64,000 nucleotides of DNA from Prorocentrum cordatum (GCA_963575745.1 CAUYUJ010004769.1:157501-221500), one strand, 5' to 3'. Positions 1 through 11,492 are shown, counted from the stretch's first letter. The notes: generated from the letters alone by a model not told the origin. Translations and numbers: made by a program.

Positions 1-215
1 CGCGTGCGTCCTCTTGTGGGCTCCCTACCAGTGGCCCCCGCTGTGCTCAGCAGGCCTCCCGAGTCGTCCCAGCTGGCCTCTGCAGGCCCCCCGAGTAGCC
101 TTAGTTAGCAGGGCGGCGCCTCCGGCTCCGCCCGCGCCCCAGGGGTGTGGGATGTTGAGACCGCCGCGGACTCTGCTGGGCGCCTGCTGAGGCCAGCCGG
201 GACTACCTTTGAGTC

Positions 216-310
216 GGGCGTGTCCCCCTACAGTCGGGAGCATTGAGACGGGGGTCAATGCTAACGGAGGTCAGCCAGGGCGCCAGATCCTGCAGGATCC
301 TGCGAAGACC
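216..310 (+). repeat. R5 half copy (GTCGGGC end)
   Basis: The stretch beginning GTCGGGCGTGTCCCCCTAC matches the left end of the R5 elements at 12538, 14943 and 60207. No matching inverted right end is visible within about 200 bp, so this looks like a solo or decayed terminus. It overlaps the start of the R7 repeat. Confidence 0.4.
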
Positions 311-476
311 CCCTCTGGCCGACCCGGGTTTGGGAGCCGCTCGTGGCCGCGAGGCGGCCGCGCATATTGGCTGACCCGGGTTTGCGAAGACCTGCGTTGC
401 AGTTTTTTTTTGTTCCTGCATTGCAGTTTTTGGTTTCCTGCTGACCCGGGTCTGGATTGACCCGGGTCAGAGGATC
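271..476 (+). repeat. R7 dispersed repeat, copy 1
   Basis: This stretch shares its order of motifs with 62381-62545 near the other end of the window. Both have GCCAG followed by GCGCCAGATC, then repeated CCTGCAGGATCCTGC steps, and finally a 'TTGACCC(G/C)GGTCAG' block followed by 'GATCCCC' or 'GTCCCC'. Nested GACCCGGGT palindromes give it hairpin potential. It has no coding capacity. A dispersed non-autonomous element is the simplest reading. Confidence 0.5.
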
Positions 477-632
477 CCCGATACAGGGGGATTTTGGACG
501 AAAAAATCAATCCGATTCAAAACATATTACAAAAAATAGTCAAACATATTCAAAGTAATTATTCGGTTGGGTGAAGGGCAGGGCCTCGCGGGAAGAAATC
601 GCTCCTCGAAGGAGAAGACGTTCGGGGGTGAA

Positions 633-778
633 CAGACCTCCTACCCTGACACGTCGACTAAGGAATTGGCCGTTTTCGTTCCGCGAGAGGGCGTCGCGGC
701 CGTCAGTTTTTGCGGGTCCAGGTCCGTCGGTTTCGGTCCCAGGCCGTTTTCCTTAAGGGGAGGTCTTTTAAAGGGAGG
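633..778 (+). repeat. R6 dispersed repeat, copy 1
   Basis: About 145 bp starting CAGACCTCCTACCCTGACAC and ending at AAGGGGAGGTCTTTTAAAGG is closely similar to 9505-9648. Shared blocks include GCGAGAGGGCGTCGC and GCGGGTCCAGGTCCGTCG. The left end CAGACCTC and the right GAGGTCT are inverted relative to each other, which suggests short terminal inverted repeats. No ORF is supported. Confidence 0.55.
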
Positions 779-1099
779 TTTGTCCACCGCCGAGAAGTCG
801 AGGACGCGTAAGTCTCGAGTACGCCGGAACTCGGGTTCGCCTACGCTCGTGGGCGAGCCCGTCCTGGAGTCTGACGGTCCAGTTGTAGGGAGGGGTCTGC
901 AGCGGGTTCCCGCGTCAAAACTCAGATTGGGTTGCGCCATTTTCATGATGGCCCCGTCGGGCCAACTCGAGTCCCCCTTACCCGAGTCTTGAGGGAAGAG
1001 TGAGCGATCTTGTAAACCAGGCGCAAGTCTGGCAAGTCAGCAGTCTAAACAAGGGCAGCGTGGTACTTGAACGTAGTTTAGCTGTGTTATGTAGGATGG

Positions 1100-2404
1100 A
1101 TGGGGTGGCATGTGTTATTTAATCGCTTCGCTCATTCCGCCGGCCCTGGAGTCCTCTTTAGGGCCTCTTGGGGGCCTCTTGGGGACCTCTTGGGAGTCTG
1201 TTGGGGCTCCTTGGCGGCGTCTTGGGGGCCCCCAGGGCCTCTTGGGGGGCTTTTTGGGGGGCCTCTTGGGCGAGGAAAAGGAGACAGAGACTTTGTTTGT
1301 AGCCACAGCAAGCAGGGGAACGTGTGCGGGGCGAGTTTTACAACCAAGGGGGCATTCTTATCACACATGAAGGGGGCCCATAACATACGCAATTTATTCT
1401 ATGTCATATCGCCGAGCAACGGGTGTATTTGTTGCAAGCAAGTATTAGCTACACGAAAGGACGCAGCAACTCATCTTGAAAGGTCGCTCAAGCGAGGTTA
1501 TTGTCTGCCAGAGGCCTTCAGCCTCTTCGAAGCTATCACTGTTTATGTTGTGAATATGAGGGCGGCAGCTACGACGACTTGTGCAGCCATCTTGTGCCGA
1601 GTCATCTTCCAGGTGAGATCCGAGCGACACCAGAGTTGCCCAGTGGATCAGGATCGATTCGCAATGCCAGAGGTCGCCGCGATGGAGATAGACAAGGTTA
1701 CCATGCCCGCCTGGTGCAGCCTCTCGAACATCGGCTCAGATGGCGGCGGCCCAGCACATAAAGACGAGGACGCCCCGACCGCCAAGAAGCTCAAGGCCGA
1801 CAAGCCGAAGCACAAAGACATCATCGTACCGATCGCGAAGCTGGTCATGGCGAACAGCAAGAGTATCGCAGACCTCGAGGGCGTCGCGTACGTGAAGTAC
1901 CAGATCGGAGTCGGCCGCCCGTTCGTGGCCGCGGGGCTCGCGGCCGGCAAGCGTTACGACACGGAGAGCAAGGAGCTCAAGAAGAAGGCCGCCTCGGGAC
2001 AGGCAGTGGACCACAAAGCGCGTGGCGGCCCGTACCTGTCGGTCTTCATGGCGACGTTCGGTTACGGAGCCAGCCGCGTGGTCCCAGAGGCGGGCAAGGA
2101 CGACGAGAAGACATTGGTGAAAGAGATGCGGCTGTTCTTCCAGGACAAATTGGCGACGTCCACGGTGGCGCAGGTATCGACCATGGCGGGGCACTTCAGG
2201 ATCAAAACCCACAAGAAGGTCGAGGGCCAGGAGCAGCAGTGCATGATCATGTGGCATTTCCCTCCGAACGGCGAGTACAGCAACATGATCAACGACTGGT
2301 TTCAGAGGCTGCTCGTGGCGGAGGGAGGCCAGCGTGTATTCGGAGCAGCTCCGCGCGGCCCGCTCGAGCGAGCCATCAGCCAATTCCTGGACGAAAGCAA
2401 GTGA
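1100..2404 (+). pseudogene. Zinc-finger protein of a multicopy type, frame-disrupted
   Basis: An ATG at 1100 opens a frame that closes with TGA at 2402-2404 (434 codons). The first 60 or so residues translate a GGCCTCTTGGG minisatellite and may not be genuine. Finger 1, CGASFTTKGAFLSHMKGAH, has the Cys-x12-His-x4-His spacing but lacks the first Cys (a Gly codon stands there). Finger 2 begins CICC and continues x12 to His. Finger 3 is only readable in the +1-numbered frame at about 1543-1615 (CLCCEYEGGSYDDLCSHL, then VPSH), so the frame is lost near 1500-1540 and regained near 1630-1670. Residues from about 190 on are lysine-rich and then uniform in composition, ending in PLERAISQFLDES. The function is unknown. 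A repeat-associated or ORF1-like gene of a retroelement is possible, but no reverse transcriptase follows. The GCAAGTGAGTGAG at the end could also be a splice donor. Confidence 0.55.
1150..1275 (+). repeat. GGCCTCTTGGG minisatellite (short)
   Basis: Degenerate tandem units of roughly 12-18 bp built on GGGCCTCTTGGGG. The same motif forms longer arrays at 29880-30050 and 30530-31060. It is read through by the zinc-finger frame as a Gly/Leu/Trp/Pro-rich stretch. Confidence 0.6.
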
Positions 2405-2780
2405 GTGAGATCCAGCTGCCGTCCCTTCTGCAAAGCGGTGCTCGCTTGGCTGCAATGGTGGCCAAGGGCTTCGTTTTTCCCCCTCGTCCTCCTCCTCCTC
2501 TCTCCTCGCCCTCTTTGGGTGCTGGTGTGCAGACTGAAGTAACTCCCCCTGCCTCGGCGTCTTTGGAGTCGGGACCGCAGTTCAGTATCCAAGTCCCGCG
2601 CCGTGGCAGAGGCAGGGGGAAAGGTGGTCGGAGTGCGCGTGGCAAGGACTCCAGCCCTGCCCATCCTCGTGCCTAGAGGCCAGCCGCTCCTTCGGGGGGC
2701 TGCGTGCCTCGGGAGCGCGCTGGCAGGGCCAGTGCGGCAGTGGCCGAGAGTGGGCCACATCTCAGCAGTTAGGATTCGTA
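2405..2780. other. Intergenic, weak exon-like stretch
   Basis: No gene is supported. A frame continuing to 2676 encodes a Pro/Ser segment followed by RGRGRGKGGRSARGKDSS, which could be an exon of an RG-rich protein. It has no recognised domain and no clear splice sites. Confidence 0.2.
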
Positions 2781-2914
2781 GGCTTCGTAGGTTGAGCCTC
2801 CTCTGGGTACTACCTCAGGCGGAATTAAGAAGGCGTGCGGTGCTGGAAGCTATCAGCAGATGCAGCTTGTGCTTCGCTTGAATCTGGACCCCTCGAGCTG
2901 GAAAGGGAAAAAAG
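2781..2914 (+). repeat. R8 dispersed repeat, copy 1
   Basis: This copy matches 61386-61520. Both contain GGCTTCGTAGG, then AGCCTCCTCTGGGTAC, then CTTCGCTTGAATCTGGACCC and CTCGAGCTGGAAAGG. It is non-coding, and the sequence beyond the repeat differs at the two loci, which indicates a mobile unit of about 135 bp. Confidence 0.6.
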
Positions 2915-5440
2915 GGGGCCTCTTGGGGCGGGGGGGGGGGTAGTCGATTGCGGCTCCCCCCTCGGAGGCCACGATCCTCGCGAGGGGTGCCGAAGAATGC
3001 CCCTCCCCTGGAGTGCTCTGGGGGCTTCTCTTGGCTAGTTGCCGGGGTACTTTTCGTCAGGGGGCCCCCAGGGGCCGCTCCGCGCGTGCGAACTTTAAAT
3101 ATTGTTAACCAGTTGCCCGAGATCTTAGCACGCCTCTGGCCCGCTGGGCCGGCGAATTTTGGATTCATGAACAGTGGTGCGTGAACGGTGATGCATTGGG
3201 AGTTTGTGCGACACTTTTTCCTGGGCTTACTTTATATGATCATGTAGGACAAGGTTTACACGCTACAGGATAGGTTTCTGTATGAGAGGCTACGCAGTTG
3301 GATTGCGCTTCCCTGGGTGCGAATCAAGCATGATTTCGCGCATGCATGTAGGGGGGGGCCATTGACCAGGATGCATTCAGTAGGTGTCATTGCTCTTTAT
3401 ATACAAAGATCGATGTGCTTGTTCATTGTGCATCTGCGGTGCACACTTTAGTGTGAAGCATTGAATTGGGTGCTGTGTGTCGTAGGATTGTTCTGGATAT
3501 GCTCATTCGTTAGGGTAATTCAGCAAGGTGGCATTCGCACGGATGCAGGAGCACGGTCTTGATTCCGCGTTCCATGTTGGGATCTTGCATGGGCGCAGCA
3601 TCAGTATATGTGAGTTCGTCGCAACACCACGCGTGATTTTTTCGCGTGGAGGCCCAGACGAATCCTGACACTCTTTTCTCGCTCTTCCCAGGTCCCCAGG
3701 CACCTTTGGACGTTGCGGTACTGGAATGGGGCACGCATATGTTCCAGCGTGGACACCTACACCACGGATTATTGCATCATCGATGTGCGATATTATTGGT
3801 ATCATCTATGTGTGGTGCCACCTGCGTGTTGCCATCTACATGGCGCCCAGGAGGCAGACATTCTGGCAGGTGCGATTTTGAAAAGCCGCTGGGTCTGTGC
3901 TCGCATTTCAAACGCCACGCCTGGCGCCACCCCAGGGCTATGCCCAGTGGGTCTTACAGCTTGGCGGACAGCACGTCGGGGCGCAGCTTGCTGGCGACGC
4001 GCCACGCGATGCCCCAACATACGATTGGGAGCAGCAGCGCGCCTCGGGCACCCGGAAGAGGGTCGTGCAGCGCTGCGGGCGGCACGACTGCGAGCAGTAC
4101 GACGGACGACCGCGGTGCACCGAGCGTCGTCTGGTAACACAGGTGGGTGCAGCACGGCTCTGTCAGTCTGATCTGGGACGTGCCGCGTTTCGAGCTTCGC
4201 GGTTGCGAGCCGCCGACGGGCCAGATTTGTTGTTTTCTTCTTTTCTTCTGTCTCTCCTTCTTCCCCTCGACCTCGGACGGGGCTAGGACGAGGATGAATC
4301 CGTTTCAGGGCGTCCTGGGGCGCTCTGAGAAGGCCGCGGCGCCCAAGACATCCTCCAGATCCGCGGGATCTCAGAGATTCTCGATTTCCCCTCACCCGAA
4401 TTATCCTCGTCCTGGCTTCGTCTTACTATTGGCAGGGGTAGGCCGGGCCTTTGATGCCCGATCGCTATGTTTTCCGGGCAGGGTCTTGCGTCCTTGCAGC
4501 GCGTTCTTGACAGTACTTGACAGAGCTGGTGGGCGCGCGATAGTCGTTGAATGTTTTCGACGTGGTCTTGAAATGCTCAATTACGATTGCAAGTGCATGT
4601 TTTGACATGGGCATGCGCGTGCATGTGGCCCGCATTGCATTACGCAGCTGATGCGGGTGATATTAAGGCATTGGTTTGATCAAATCATGTGCACGGAATT
4701 GTGTGTTGTGCAGAAGTTGGCCAGGGTGGGTGGGCCGGGTGGTGGTATCGGCCTAGTTGGGATCACATCATTTGGTATATCGGATGCGCGAGCGGGTGAA
4801 GCACATCATCGGATGTGTACCGATATCCCTGGTTTCGGGGTGGGGTTGAGTCCAATTCGTCGCAGGAAAGGACCACATGTGGTGCAGCACACGTCGTGCA
4901 ATCTAGGGGTTGTAAATTGCGCAGCATAATCCAAGCATTGCAGGGGCTGTTTTGGCATCGCTCGGACGTATGCATGTTCCTCGGCCAGGACCCTCGAGGA
5001 GCATCCTGGATCCTCGGGCGAACAAATGCACGCTGCCGATGATGTTTGATGATGTTGATGATGTTTCCTCCAGTGCTGCTGGAATATCTGGTATTTCGCG
5101 ACACGGCAAAATGCGGGCTCGCCCCAGACTTTCTGAATTGGGTGTGTGGCCTCGGTGGCACGCGCTCTCGAGGCCACCGGAGCCTCGGGCAAACCGTGCG
5201 CGCACGCGACCCGAAGAGAACACGAGGCGCTCGGGCGTCCGAGCGACGGCAAGCTGTGGTGCAGTCGACGCGTGTCTGCACCCAGCCAGCGCCCGCCAGC
5301 GCACCTCGGTACCCAACGCGCGACCCTTCGGGCGAAGCTGTGGCACCGCCGGCAACTTGCTCCCAGAGAGGCGAAGCGGAAGCCCCCAGCGCAAGCAGTG
5401 TTTGGAGAGCGTTCCAGAAACTTGGATATTTGATCGTCGC
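2915..5440. other. Long stretch without supported genes
   Basis: Mixed-composition DNA with no convincing ORF. Part of it (3180-3560) is AT-richer than the surroundings. The sequence around 4945-5030 (TTGGCATCGCTCGGACG, then CTCGAGGAGCATCCTGGAT) resembles stretches at 26458-26530 and 38525-38600, so another dispersed family is present here. I see no RNA gene. Confidence 0.4.
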
Positions 5441-5446
5441 GTGTCG

Positions 5447-6078
5447 AGGAGGAGGCGGAGGAGAAGGAGGCAGCGTATTTTGCAAGGAAAGATGAGAAGA
5501 GGAGGAAGATTAGAAGGAGGAGAGGAGGAGGAGGAGGAGGAGGAGGAGGAGGAACGTGAGGACCTCATGCCATGAGTAGCAGTAGCAGAAGGAGGAGGAG
5601 GAAGAGGAGAAATATGAGGCAGAGTAAGGTAGTGGAGCATGAAGCGGAGGGGGAAGTGGAGGAGGATGGAGGAGGAAGAGGAGGAAGAGGAGGAGGAGGA
5701 GGAGGAGGAGGAGGAGGAGGAGGGAGGAGGAGAGGAGAGGAGGAGGAGGAGGGAGGAGGAGGAGGAGGAGGAGGAGGAGGAGGAGGAGGAGGAGGAGGAG
5801 AGGAGGGAGGAGGAGGAGGAGGAGGAGGAGGAGGAGGAGGAGAGGAGGAGGAGGAGGAGGAGGAGGAGGGAGAGGAGGAGGAGGAGGAGGAGGGGGAGGG
5901 AGGAGGAGGAGGAGGAGGAGGAGGAGGAGGAGGAGGAGGAGGAGGAGGAGGAGGAGAGGAGGAGGAGGAGGAGGAGGAGGAGGACGAGGAGCAAGTGGAG
6001 GAAGGAGGAAGTGGAGGAGAACGTGGAGGAGGAGGAGGTGGGAGGAAGAGGAAGTGGGAGGAGGACGCAGGAGGACCC
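5447..6078 (+). repeat. (GGA)n microsatellite, about 630 bp
   Basis: Nearly pure GGA/GAG triplets with occasional extra G or A. Every long ORF across it (poly-Glu, poly-Gly, poly-Arg; Ser, Pro and Leu runs on the other strand) is an artefact of the repeat. It is one of the longest purine tracts in the window and could form triplex or quadruplex DNA (inference). Confidence 0.95.
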
Positions 6079-6216
6079 CCCCTTTCTGTCGGTGCTCGCC
6101 GGCACCTCGTCGGACTCCTGTGCGCAGCCGTCGTCCGAGAGGCCCCTGCCAGCGCTGCGGCGGCGGGATGGTCAGCGGCGGCTGGGGCCCTAAAGGGATG
6201 GGGAAGGGGAGGATCT

Positions 6217-6455
6217 AGGCTTCCTAGATGGGGTCGGAGTGGATGGGGTCGGAGGATCGTGCCGCATCGCCGATGCATCGGCGATGCATCGCCGATGCGG
6301 CTCGATGTGGGGCCCACTTTTCGCCACGCCGACGTCGCCTATGCATCGCCGACCTCGCCGATGCATCGTTGATGCATCGCCGATGCATCGGCGATGCATC
6401 GGCGAGTCGGCGCGATCCTTCGACCCGATCTACTCTGGCCCCATCTAGGAGGCCT
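6217..6455. mobile_element. R2 foldback element, copy 1
   Basis: The left end AGGCTTCCTAGATGGGGTCGG is repeated in inverted form at the right end as CCCCATCTAGGAGGCCT, and the similarity continues inward for about 45 bp (GTCGGAGGATCG against CGATCCTTCGAC). The interior consists of short alternating ATCGCCGATGCATCGGCGAT palindromes. It is a non-coding MITE-like or foldback element with strong cruciform potential. Confidence 0.65.
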
Positions 6456-6609
6456 CTACAGGAGGAGCAGGATGGTGAGAGGGGGTGTCGTCCCCCACGG
6501 CAGGAGCGAGAGTCCCAGAATCGAAGAAGGGAGAACGCCACATACGTACACTTTTCGCGCTCAGGGGGCCCGGCGCAGATCCGAGAAGTCCGTGCGGACC
6601 GGCGAAAGT

Positions 6610-6839
6610 GGATGGGGTCGGAGTAGGTGGGGTCGGAGGATCGCGCCGCATCGCCGATACATCGGCGATGCATCGGCGATGCGCCGGCGCTGCGCTGGTG
6701 ATGCATCGTCGACGTCGGCGGTGCATCAGCGACGCCGGCGCGGAGAAAATCGGGCCCTGCATCGAGCCGCATCGGCGATGCATCAGGGATGCGGCGCAAT
6801 CCGCCGTCCCCATCTACTCCGACCTCATCTAGGAGGCCT
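6610..6839. mobile_element. R2 foldback element, copy 2
   Basis: This is a second copy only about 155 bp downstream of the first. The left arm GATGGGGTCGGAGTAGGTGG opposes the right arm GACCTCATCTAGGAGGCC. The core is again made of GATGCATCGGCGATG repeats. The outermost bases of the left end are missing or replaced by flanking sequence that resembles the R3 family. Confidence 0.6.
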
Positions 6840-7361
6840 AGATTATGTTGATGCGGTTTCTTTATTCCTGTGTAGAAGAGGGTTGAGCGTTTGTATGCGA
6901 CTCTCTTGTACAGTCCAAGGGCCCTCGTCGGAAGCGACAGCGGCAGTCTCACGAGAGAGCGGAAGAACAGTCCAGGCATCTGACCACGCTTCGTCGGGGC
7001 TTCGAGCGGTGCCAGGGGAAGGCGGGAGAGGAGGTGGGGTGGGCGGGGAGCCGGGCCTGGAGGTGGGAGGGCCCAGATATCCGAGGATTGTGAGATCTGT
7101 TAGGTCCCAGCGTCGCTCATCGATCTCGGACTCGTCTCGGCGGCACCCCGCTAATGCTGTGTGTGCGTCGCCCCCCCAGGGGCGACGCGCATACCGAGAG
7201 ATCTTACAGTATGTGCGTCGTGGCGGGCGCTTCCTGATCACACCGCTCGGGAAACGATCTACTACAAGAGGGATATACTGTATGTTTTTGGTCGGACGCG
7301 CGCCTCCAAGGGGGACATGTAGTATTAGCATGTCTATGTGCGTCCCATCTTCGCAAAAGCA

Positions 7362-7440
7362 AGGAACAACACCAACATACACTGTCGGAGCTCCGCGCGA
7401 ATTTCTTGGATCGGCGCTAAGCCCCCGCCCTGGCGGCGCC
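7362..7440 (+). repeat. R3 partial copy
   Basis: AACAACACCAACATACACTG, then GGAGCTCCGCGCG and TTTCTTGGATCGGCGCT, match the left half of the R3 element at 19985. The right arm is missing or too diverged to see. Confidence 0.4.
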
Positions 7441-8040
7441 GACGGTGCCGCTATGTGCATGCCGTGTTGTCTTCTTCTCACTCATGGTCCCGTAATTGAA
7501 TTTTGGGGATCATCACACATGGATCGTCGGATGTCTGGACGGGGGGTCGGGAGGGAGAAGGATGGAATGAGTCTTGGGGAGCCAGAGGGGCGATGGAGGA
7601 TGATGGCGTGGAGGGGGGATGCGCCCGTTGCTTAATGCTTAATGCCTGCCACACGTGCTCTGCTTAAATTCGCTCTTTGCCTGTCTCCTCTTGTGCTCTT
7701 ACCCCCGCCCCATTGCGCTGCGCGCCGCCTTCGACGCTTGGGTATCGAGGGTTATTGCACAGCATCCGTGCGGGATCTCCCGAGCCACTTTTTCGCGCAG
7801 AGGGTCGCATTTGGTAAGTTGGCCAGTGCGCCTTTCTGAGTCGTTGGCGTCGTATAATCAAAACGCTGAAATAAGGAGCAGCTCGTGATCGGAAGGTGCG
7901 CGCTGTTCCATAGGTTCTCACATGGTTGTTTCTCTGGCGCTCCTCGTGCACCCAGGCGCCTGCGGGGCCCCAGAGGCGATTCGATTCGCATTTCGTGTTC
8001 TCTACTGTGGTGTTTGTGTGGCTGTCGTATGTTTCGCTCC

Positions 8041-8170
8041 ACGTCTCTCGCCCTCTCTCCCTCCCTCCCTCTCTCCCTCCTCCTCCTCCTCCTCCTCCTC
8101 CTCCTCCTCCTCCTCCTCCTCCTCCTCCTCCCTCCTCCTCCTCCTCCTCCTCCTCCTCCCCCTCCTCTGA
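8041..8170 (+). repeat. (TCC)n microsatellite
   Basis: CTCCCTCC steps run into about 90 bp of pure TCC triplets. Translations across it (poly-Ser, Pro, Leu) are artefacts. Confidence 0.9.
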
Positions 8171-8393
8171 TGGGAGGAGGGGGAGCGGGAAGGGAGGAAG
8201 GGGGGCGAGGGGAGCGTTTCCCTCTGCGCCCCCTTCCCCCGCCCCCCCCCCCCCCGGGGTGCTTGGCAGCTGCGCCCCGCGCTCCCAAGCGGGCTTCGGA
8301 CTGGGGCCCAGGCGCGGGCACGGCGTCCGTCGGTGACGCGCCAGCGGGTCGCCCGATGCCAGGGAGCAGCAGAAAACTAGCAGTTTACCATGT

Positions 8394-8545
8394 TCAGGAG
8401 GGAACAAAAACACAGACACAATTAATCGTCGATCCCCTGGAAAATATGGGAAGTGGGGGGGAAGACAAAAACTCCGAAACTACAGGGAAACATGGGTGAT
8501 CCGGTTATTTGTGTGTATTTATGTGTGTGTCCCAGGGCCCCTTCA
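8394..8545 (+). mobile_element. R1 introner-like element, copy 1
   Basis: This copy runs from TCAGGAGGGAAC to GGGCCCCTTCA and is flanked by an exact 5-bp duplication, CATGT (8389-8393 and 8546-8550). Internal landmarks shared by all copies are CACAGACACAATTAATCGTC, GGAAAATATGGGAAGTGGGG and TTTGTGTGTATTTATG. Immediately downstream a frame reads HAKPFEGDAVYKHTVSELAE, which looks like a coding exon. An intron generated by insertion is therefore plausible, but no donor was identified. Confidence 0.65.
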
Positions 8546-8550
8546 CATGT

Positions 8551-8660
8551 GCCGTCATGCGAAGCCATTCGAGGGAGACGCAGTGTATAAGCATACTGTC
8601 TCGGAGCTCGCAGAAAGTGACTTGCTCATTGTCTTGCCGATCGGCGCGGGGCCTCGCACC
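8551..8660 (+). CDS. Candidate short exon, unrecognised
   Basis: The segment after the R1 element reads HAKPFEGDAVYKHTVSELAE followed by SDLLIVLPIGAG, with none of the low-complexity bias typical of this window. I do not recognise a domain. It is listed because it abuts the R1 element, as expected if that element is an intron. Exact splice sites are not determined. Confidence 0.2.
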
Positions 8661-9344
8661 CCCCCTTTCCCTGCCCCGTGGAGTAGATCTTGGCCGTTCG
8701 TGGCGCCTGTTTCAAGCAGGTGGAGCCTCCTCCGTAGGACGCACTGCTGCAAACAGTCGCATTCACCAGACGTCTGGAGCCAGACTCCCCCCCTCCCCCC
8801 CCTTCCGCCCAATGTCGCAACACCGGATAAGAGGACGTTCACATGTCATGTGCACGTATGTCTTGTCCCTCTGTTCACCAGTGATCGTGCCCCCCTTCTG
8901 CGGGACAAAAAAAGCTGTTGGGAAGAAAAAGTCGGTGGGAAAACATCTGTGTGTGTGTGTTTTCCCACCGATTTTTTAAGGTGTTTCTTCCTACATCTTG
9001 TTTTTTTTTGTTTGTCTTGTTCCTCTGTTCCTCAGTGACCGTGCCCCCCTTCGGCTGCCGGTCGGCGTCGTGCCAGCGAGGCGGGGGGGCCTCGGCGCGC
9101 GGGCGGTCGAGGCTGCGCGCCGCTGCTGGCCCGGCGTCGGTGGATATCGAGCGATCGGCGGTGTCGGAAAGCAAAAAACAACAACGAAAAAAACAGCACA
9201 CAACAACACAGCACACACAAAAACACAGTGCCTTTTTGTGTGGTGTTTTTGTGTTTTTGATTCCCCCCACAGTGTGTTTTGTTTTGTGTTTTGTCCCACA
9301 GATCGCTCGTCGGCCTCGCCCCAACATGCCAACACTTATGTCTA

Positions 9345-9390
9345 AGTCGGGCCTGCCCCGCTACGGGAGGAGTGCTCAAAAATAGTCAAA
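9345..9390 (+). repeat. R5 half copy
   Basis: GTCGGGCCTGCCCCGCTACG followed by GGAGGAGTGCTCAAAA matches the left end of R5 elements. No inverted partner lies within 250 bp. Confidence 0.4.
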
Positions 9391-9504
9391 ACATGGCCCG
9401 GGGACGATGTTTGATGATGTTTGGACTACGTATGGGCATTATCTGAGTATATATATATATATATGTGTATATATATATATATATAAAACTATTTCGTCGG
9501 TGGA

Positions 9505-9648
9505 CAGACCTCCTACTCTGACACGTCGATTGAGGAGTTGGTCGTGTTCGGTTCGCGAGAGGGCGTCGCAGCCGTCCTTGTTGCGGGTCCAGGTCCGTCG
9601 AATTCAGTCCCCCGCCGTTTTCACTAAGGGGAGGTCTACTGAAGGGAG
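9505..9648 (+). repeat. R6 dispersed repeat, copy 2
   Basis: It begins CAGACCTCCTACTCTGACAC and ends AAGGGGAGGTCTACTGAAGG, collinear with 633-778 including GCGAGAGGGCGTCGCAGCCG. A TA-dinucleotide tract (9449-9485) lies just upstream. Confidence 0.55.
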
Positions 9649-9649
9649 A

Positions 9650-11190
9650 AATCTTTCCAGTGTGGGCGTCGTGGCAGGCGCGTCCCGGCCACGCCGCTGG
9701 GGCAACGGTCTGCTACAGGATGGGGATACCATACGCTCGGGTCGGACGCTGAGGATCATTCTTATGAGCGTTCAGGATCATCTTGATCATCATTATCGTC
9801 AGCATCTTCATCATTCGGTCAATATCTTGGGGGAAACATGTATTATCCCCCCCTGGACCCCGAGCTCTATCATCCCCAGGGGGTTATCATCGGGAGCTGG
9901 TGGTTAGATGTTTTGGTCGGACGCGCGCCTCCAAGCAGGCAGCGCATGTAGTACTAGTATGTCTGTGCGCGTCCCAGCTCAGGATGGAGCGATCCATGCT
10001 GTGCCAGGAGCCATCGCAGAGTTGGTCTCGGCACGAACTGGCCGCACGTCTCACACGTGCTGTCTCTCCGTGCCCTCATCTGATTGTCGGAGCGAGAGCG
10101 ACACCACCAGTGGTACCGCCTCCAGCGAGGAGGTCCACGATGCCTCCCCGAGCTGGGCACAAGGGACGCTTCAGGCGAGACAGGGGGATCACACCACCTG
10201 TTGGACCACCCCTGGCTCCCTGCGCTGGCGGTGGTGGTGTCGCCCATCCTTGCTCCTACAATGGCGCCGTCATTAGCTGCGCCGTGAGGCATCCGCTCGA
10301 GATGCCCGCGACACTCGCGACACGGTCAACGCAGGCCAGGTTCTTCGATATTGATTGTTGCCTCTGGTGTTTCTAAGGTGCTCTCGTGGCGGAGAATGTC
10401 TGCCTGGAGGCAGCGCCACTTGTGCGTTGCAGCGTGCCGCGTGGGGTAGTCTGGGAGATTGGCGTAAGCAGACCACGGCGGGCGCCGTCAAGAGGGGTCC
10501 AGCGAGCATCGCTTGGCCACGAGCGAAGGGGGTGGTCGGCTGAGAGTCTCTTCGCTGTCTCTGCCAGTCCGAACCCGCGGAGATGACCACACTTGGCATG
10601 TCGCGGTCTGGCCCAGAGCGGCTGCCCTTCCCAAAGACGGCGGCGTGGTGGCCGAAGAGAACCGCGCCTCGCGGGGCGCGATGCGCGACGTCACGTGACC
10701 CTGCCAGGTATTCCCCCCTATGGTTTCTCGCTGCAACTGCCAGACATTCCCCCATGGCTCCCCATTGATCCACAGGTCCCCCCTGCAGTTTCTCTTCCTC
10801 CTTCGAGTGAAGCTGGGCAGAGGCGCCTCCCGAGGAGTGGTGCCTGCAGTCGTGCCCTGTCCCGGCCCTTGCCTCCTTTCCGGTGCATGATTGCTGGCAC
10901 AGACGGGCGCGTCCCATGCCGCCACAGAAGAAGAGATCTGCCTCACAGTCGCTGGCGACACCGTCGACCTCAGCACGTTCTGCTCCTCATCGGTGGTAAG
11001 TCGCATGACTCCTGGGGGCGGCCCAAAGACAGCACGACGCCTCGGCTCAGAGGGGGGGGGGGGAGCATGCCGATGCGGATGCCCTTCCTCGCTCTCCCCC
11101 CTCATGGAGCCTCTGGGGCGGTCCTCGCTTGCCAGCTGCGCAAGCGTCGCATTCCCTCCGTGTGGCCGTGGGAGGGCCTCAAGAGAGGGA
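9650..11190. other. Stretch without supported genes
   Basis: GC-rich, with several moderate ORFs in overlapping frames on both strands, none with a recognisable domain or consistent frame. Nothing else was identified apart from short CAG- and GTC-rich direct repeats. Confidence 0.35.
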
Positions 11191-11198
11191 AGGTACAC

Positions 11199-11400
11199 GC
11201 AGACCCAGACGATACCGCGCGGCCCTCTGGAGGGCTCCAATGACGCAACCATCGCCACGTTCGAATGCTCCCGGGAGGTCTGGCGGGGCTGCGGTGTGCT
11301 CAGACCCAGACGACACCGCGGGGCCCTCTGGAGGGCTCCACTTGCGCAACCATCGCCAAGCTCGAAGGCTACCAGGAGGTCTGGCGGGGTTGACGACACC
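11199..11400 (+). repeat. Tandem duplication, about 101 bp unit
   Basis: Two adjacent units each run CAGACCCAGACGA, GGCCCTCTGGAGGGCTCCA, CGCAACCATCGCCA, then GGAGGTCTGGCGGGG. The second copy differs from the first by scattered substitutions. Confidence 0.6.
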
Positions 11401-11492
11401 GAGGGTTCCGTTGAGCCACCTGCTCCCTCAGGACTTGTGGGATTCCGTGGCCGCTTGTCGGCTCAAGGACGTGGCTAGTTCAGAGCCACGAG

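Noticed and set aside
5447-6105. Long ORFs on both strands (poly-Glu/Gly and poly-Ser/Pro/Leu, up to 400 codons)
   Set aside because: They are translations of a GGA microsatellite, open in several frames at once. The same applies to the frames over the arrays near 8.1, 21.5, 22.3, 27.5, 27.9, 37.5, 37.8 and 59.7 kb.
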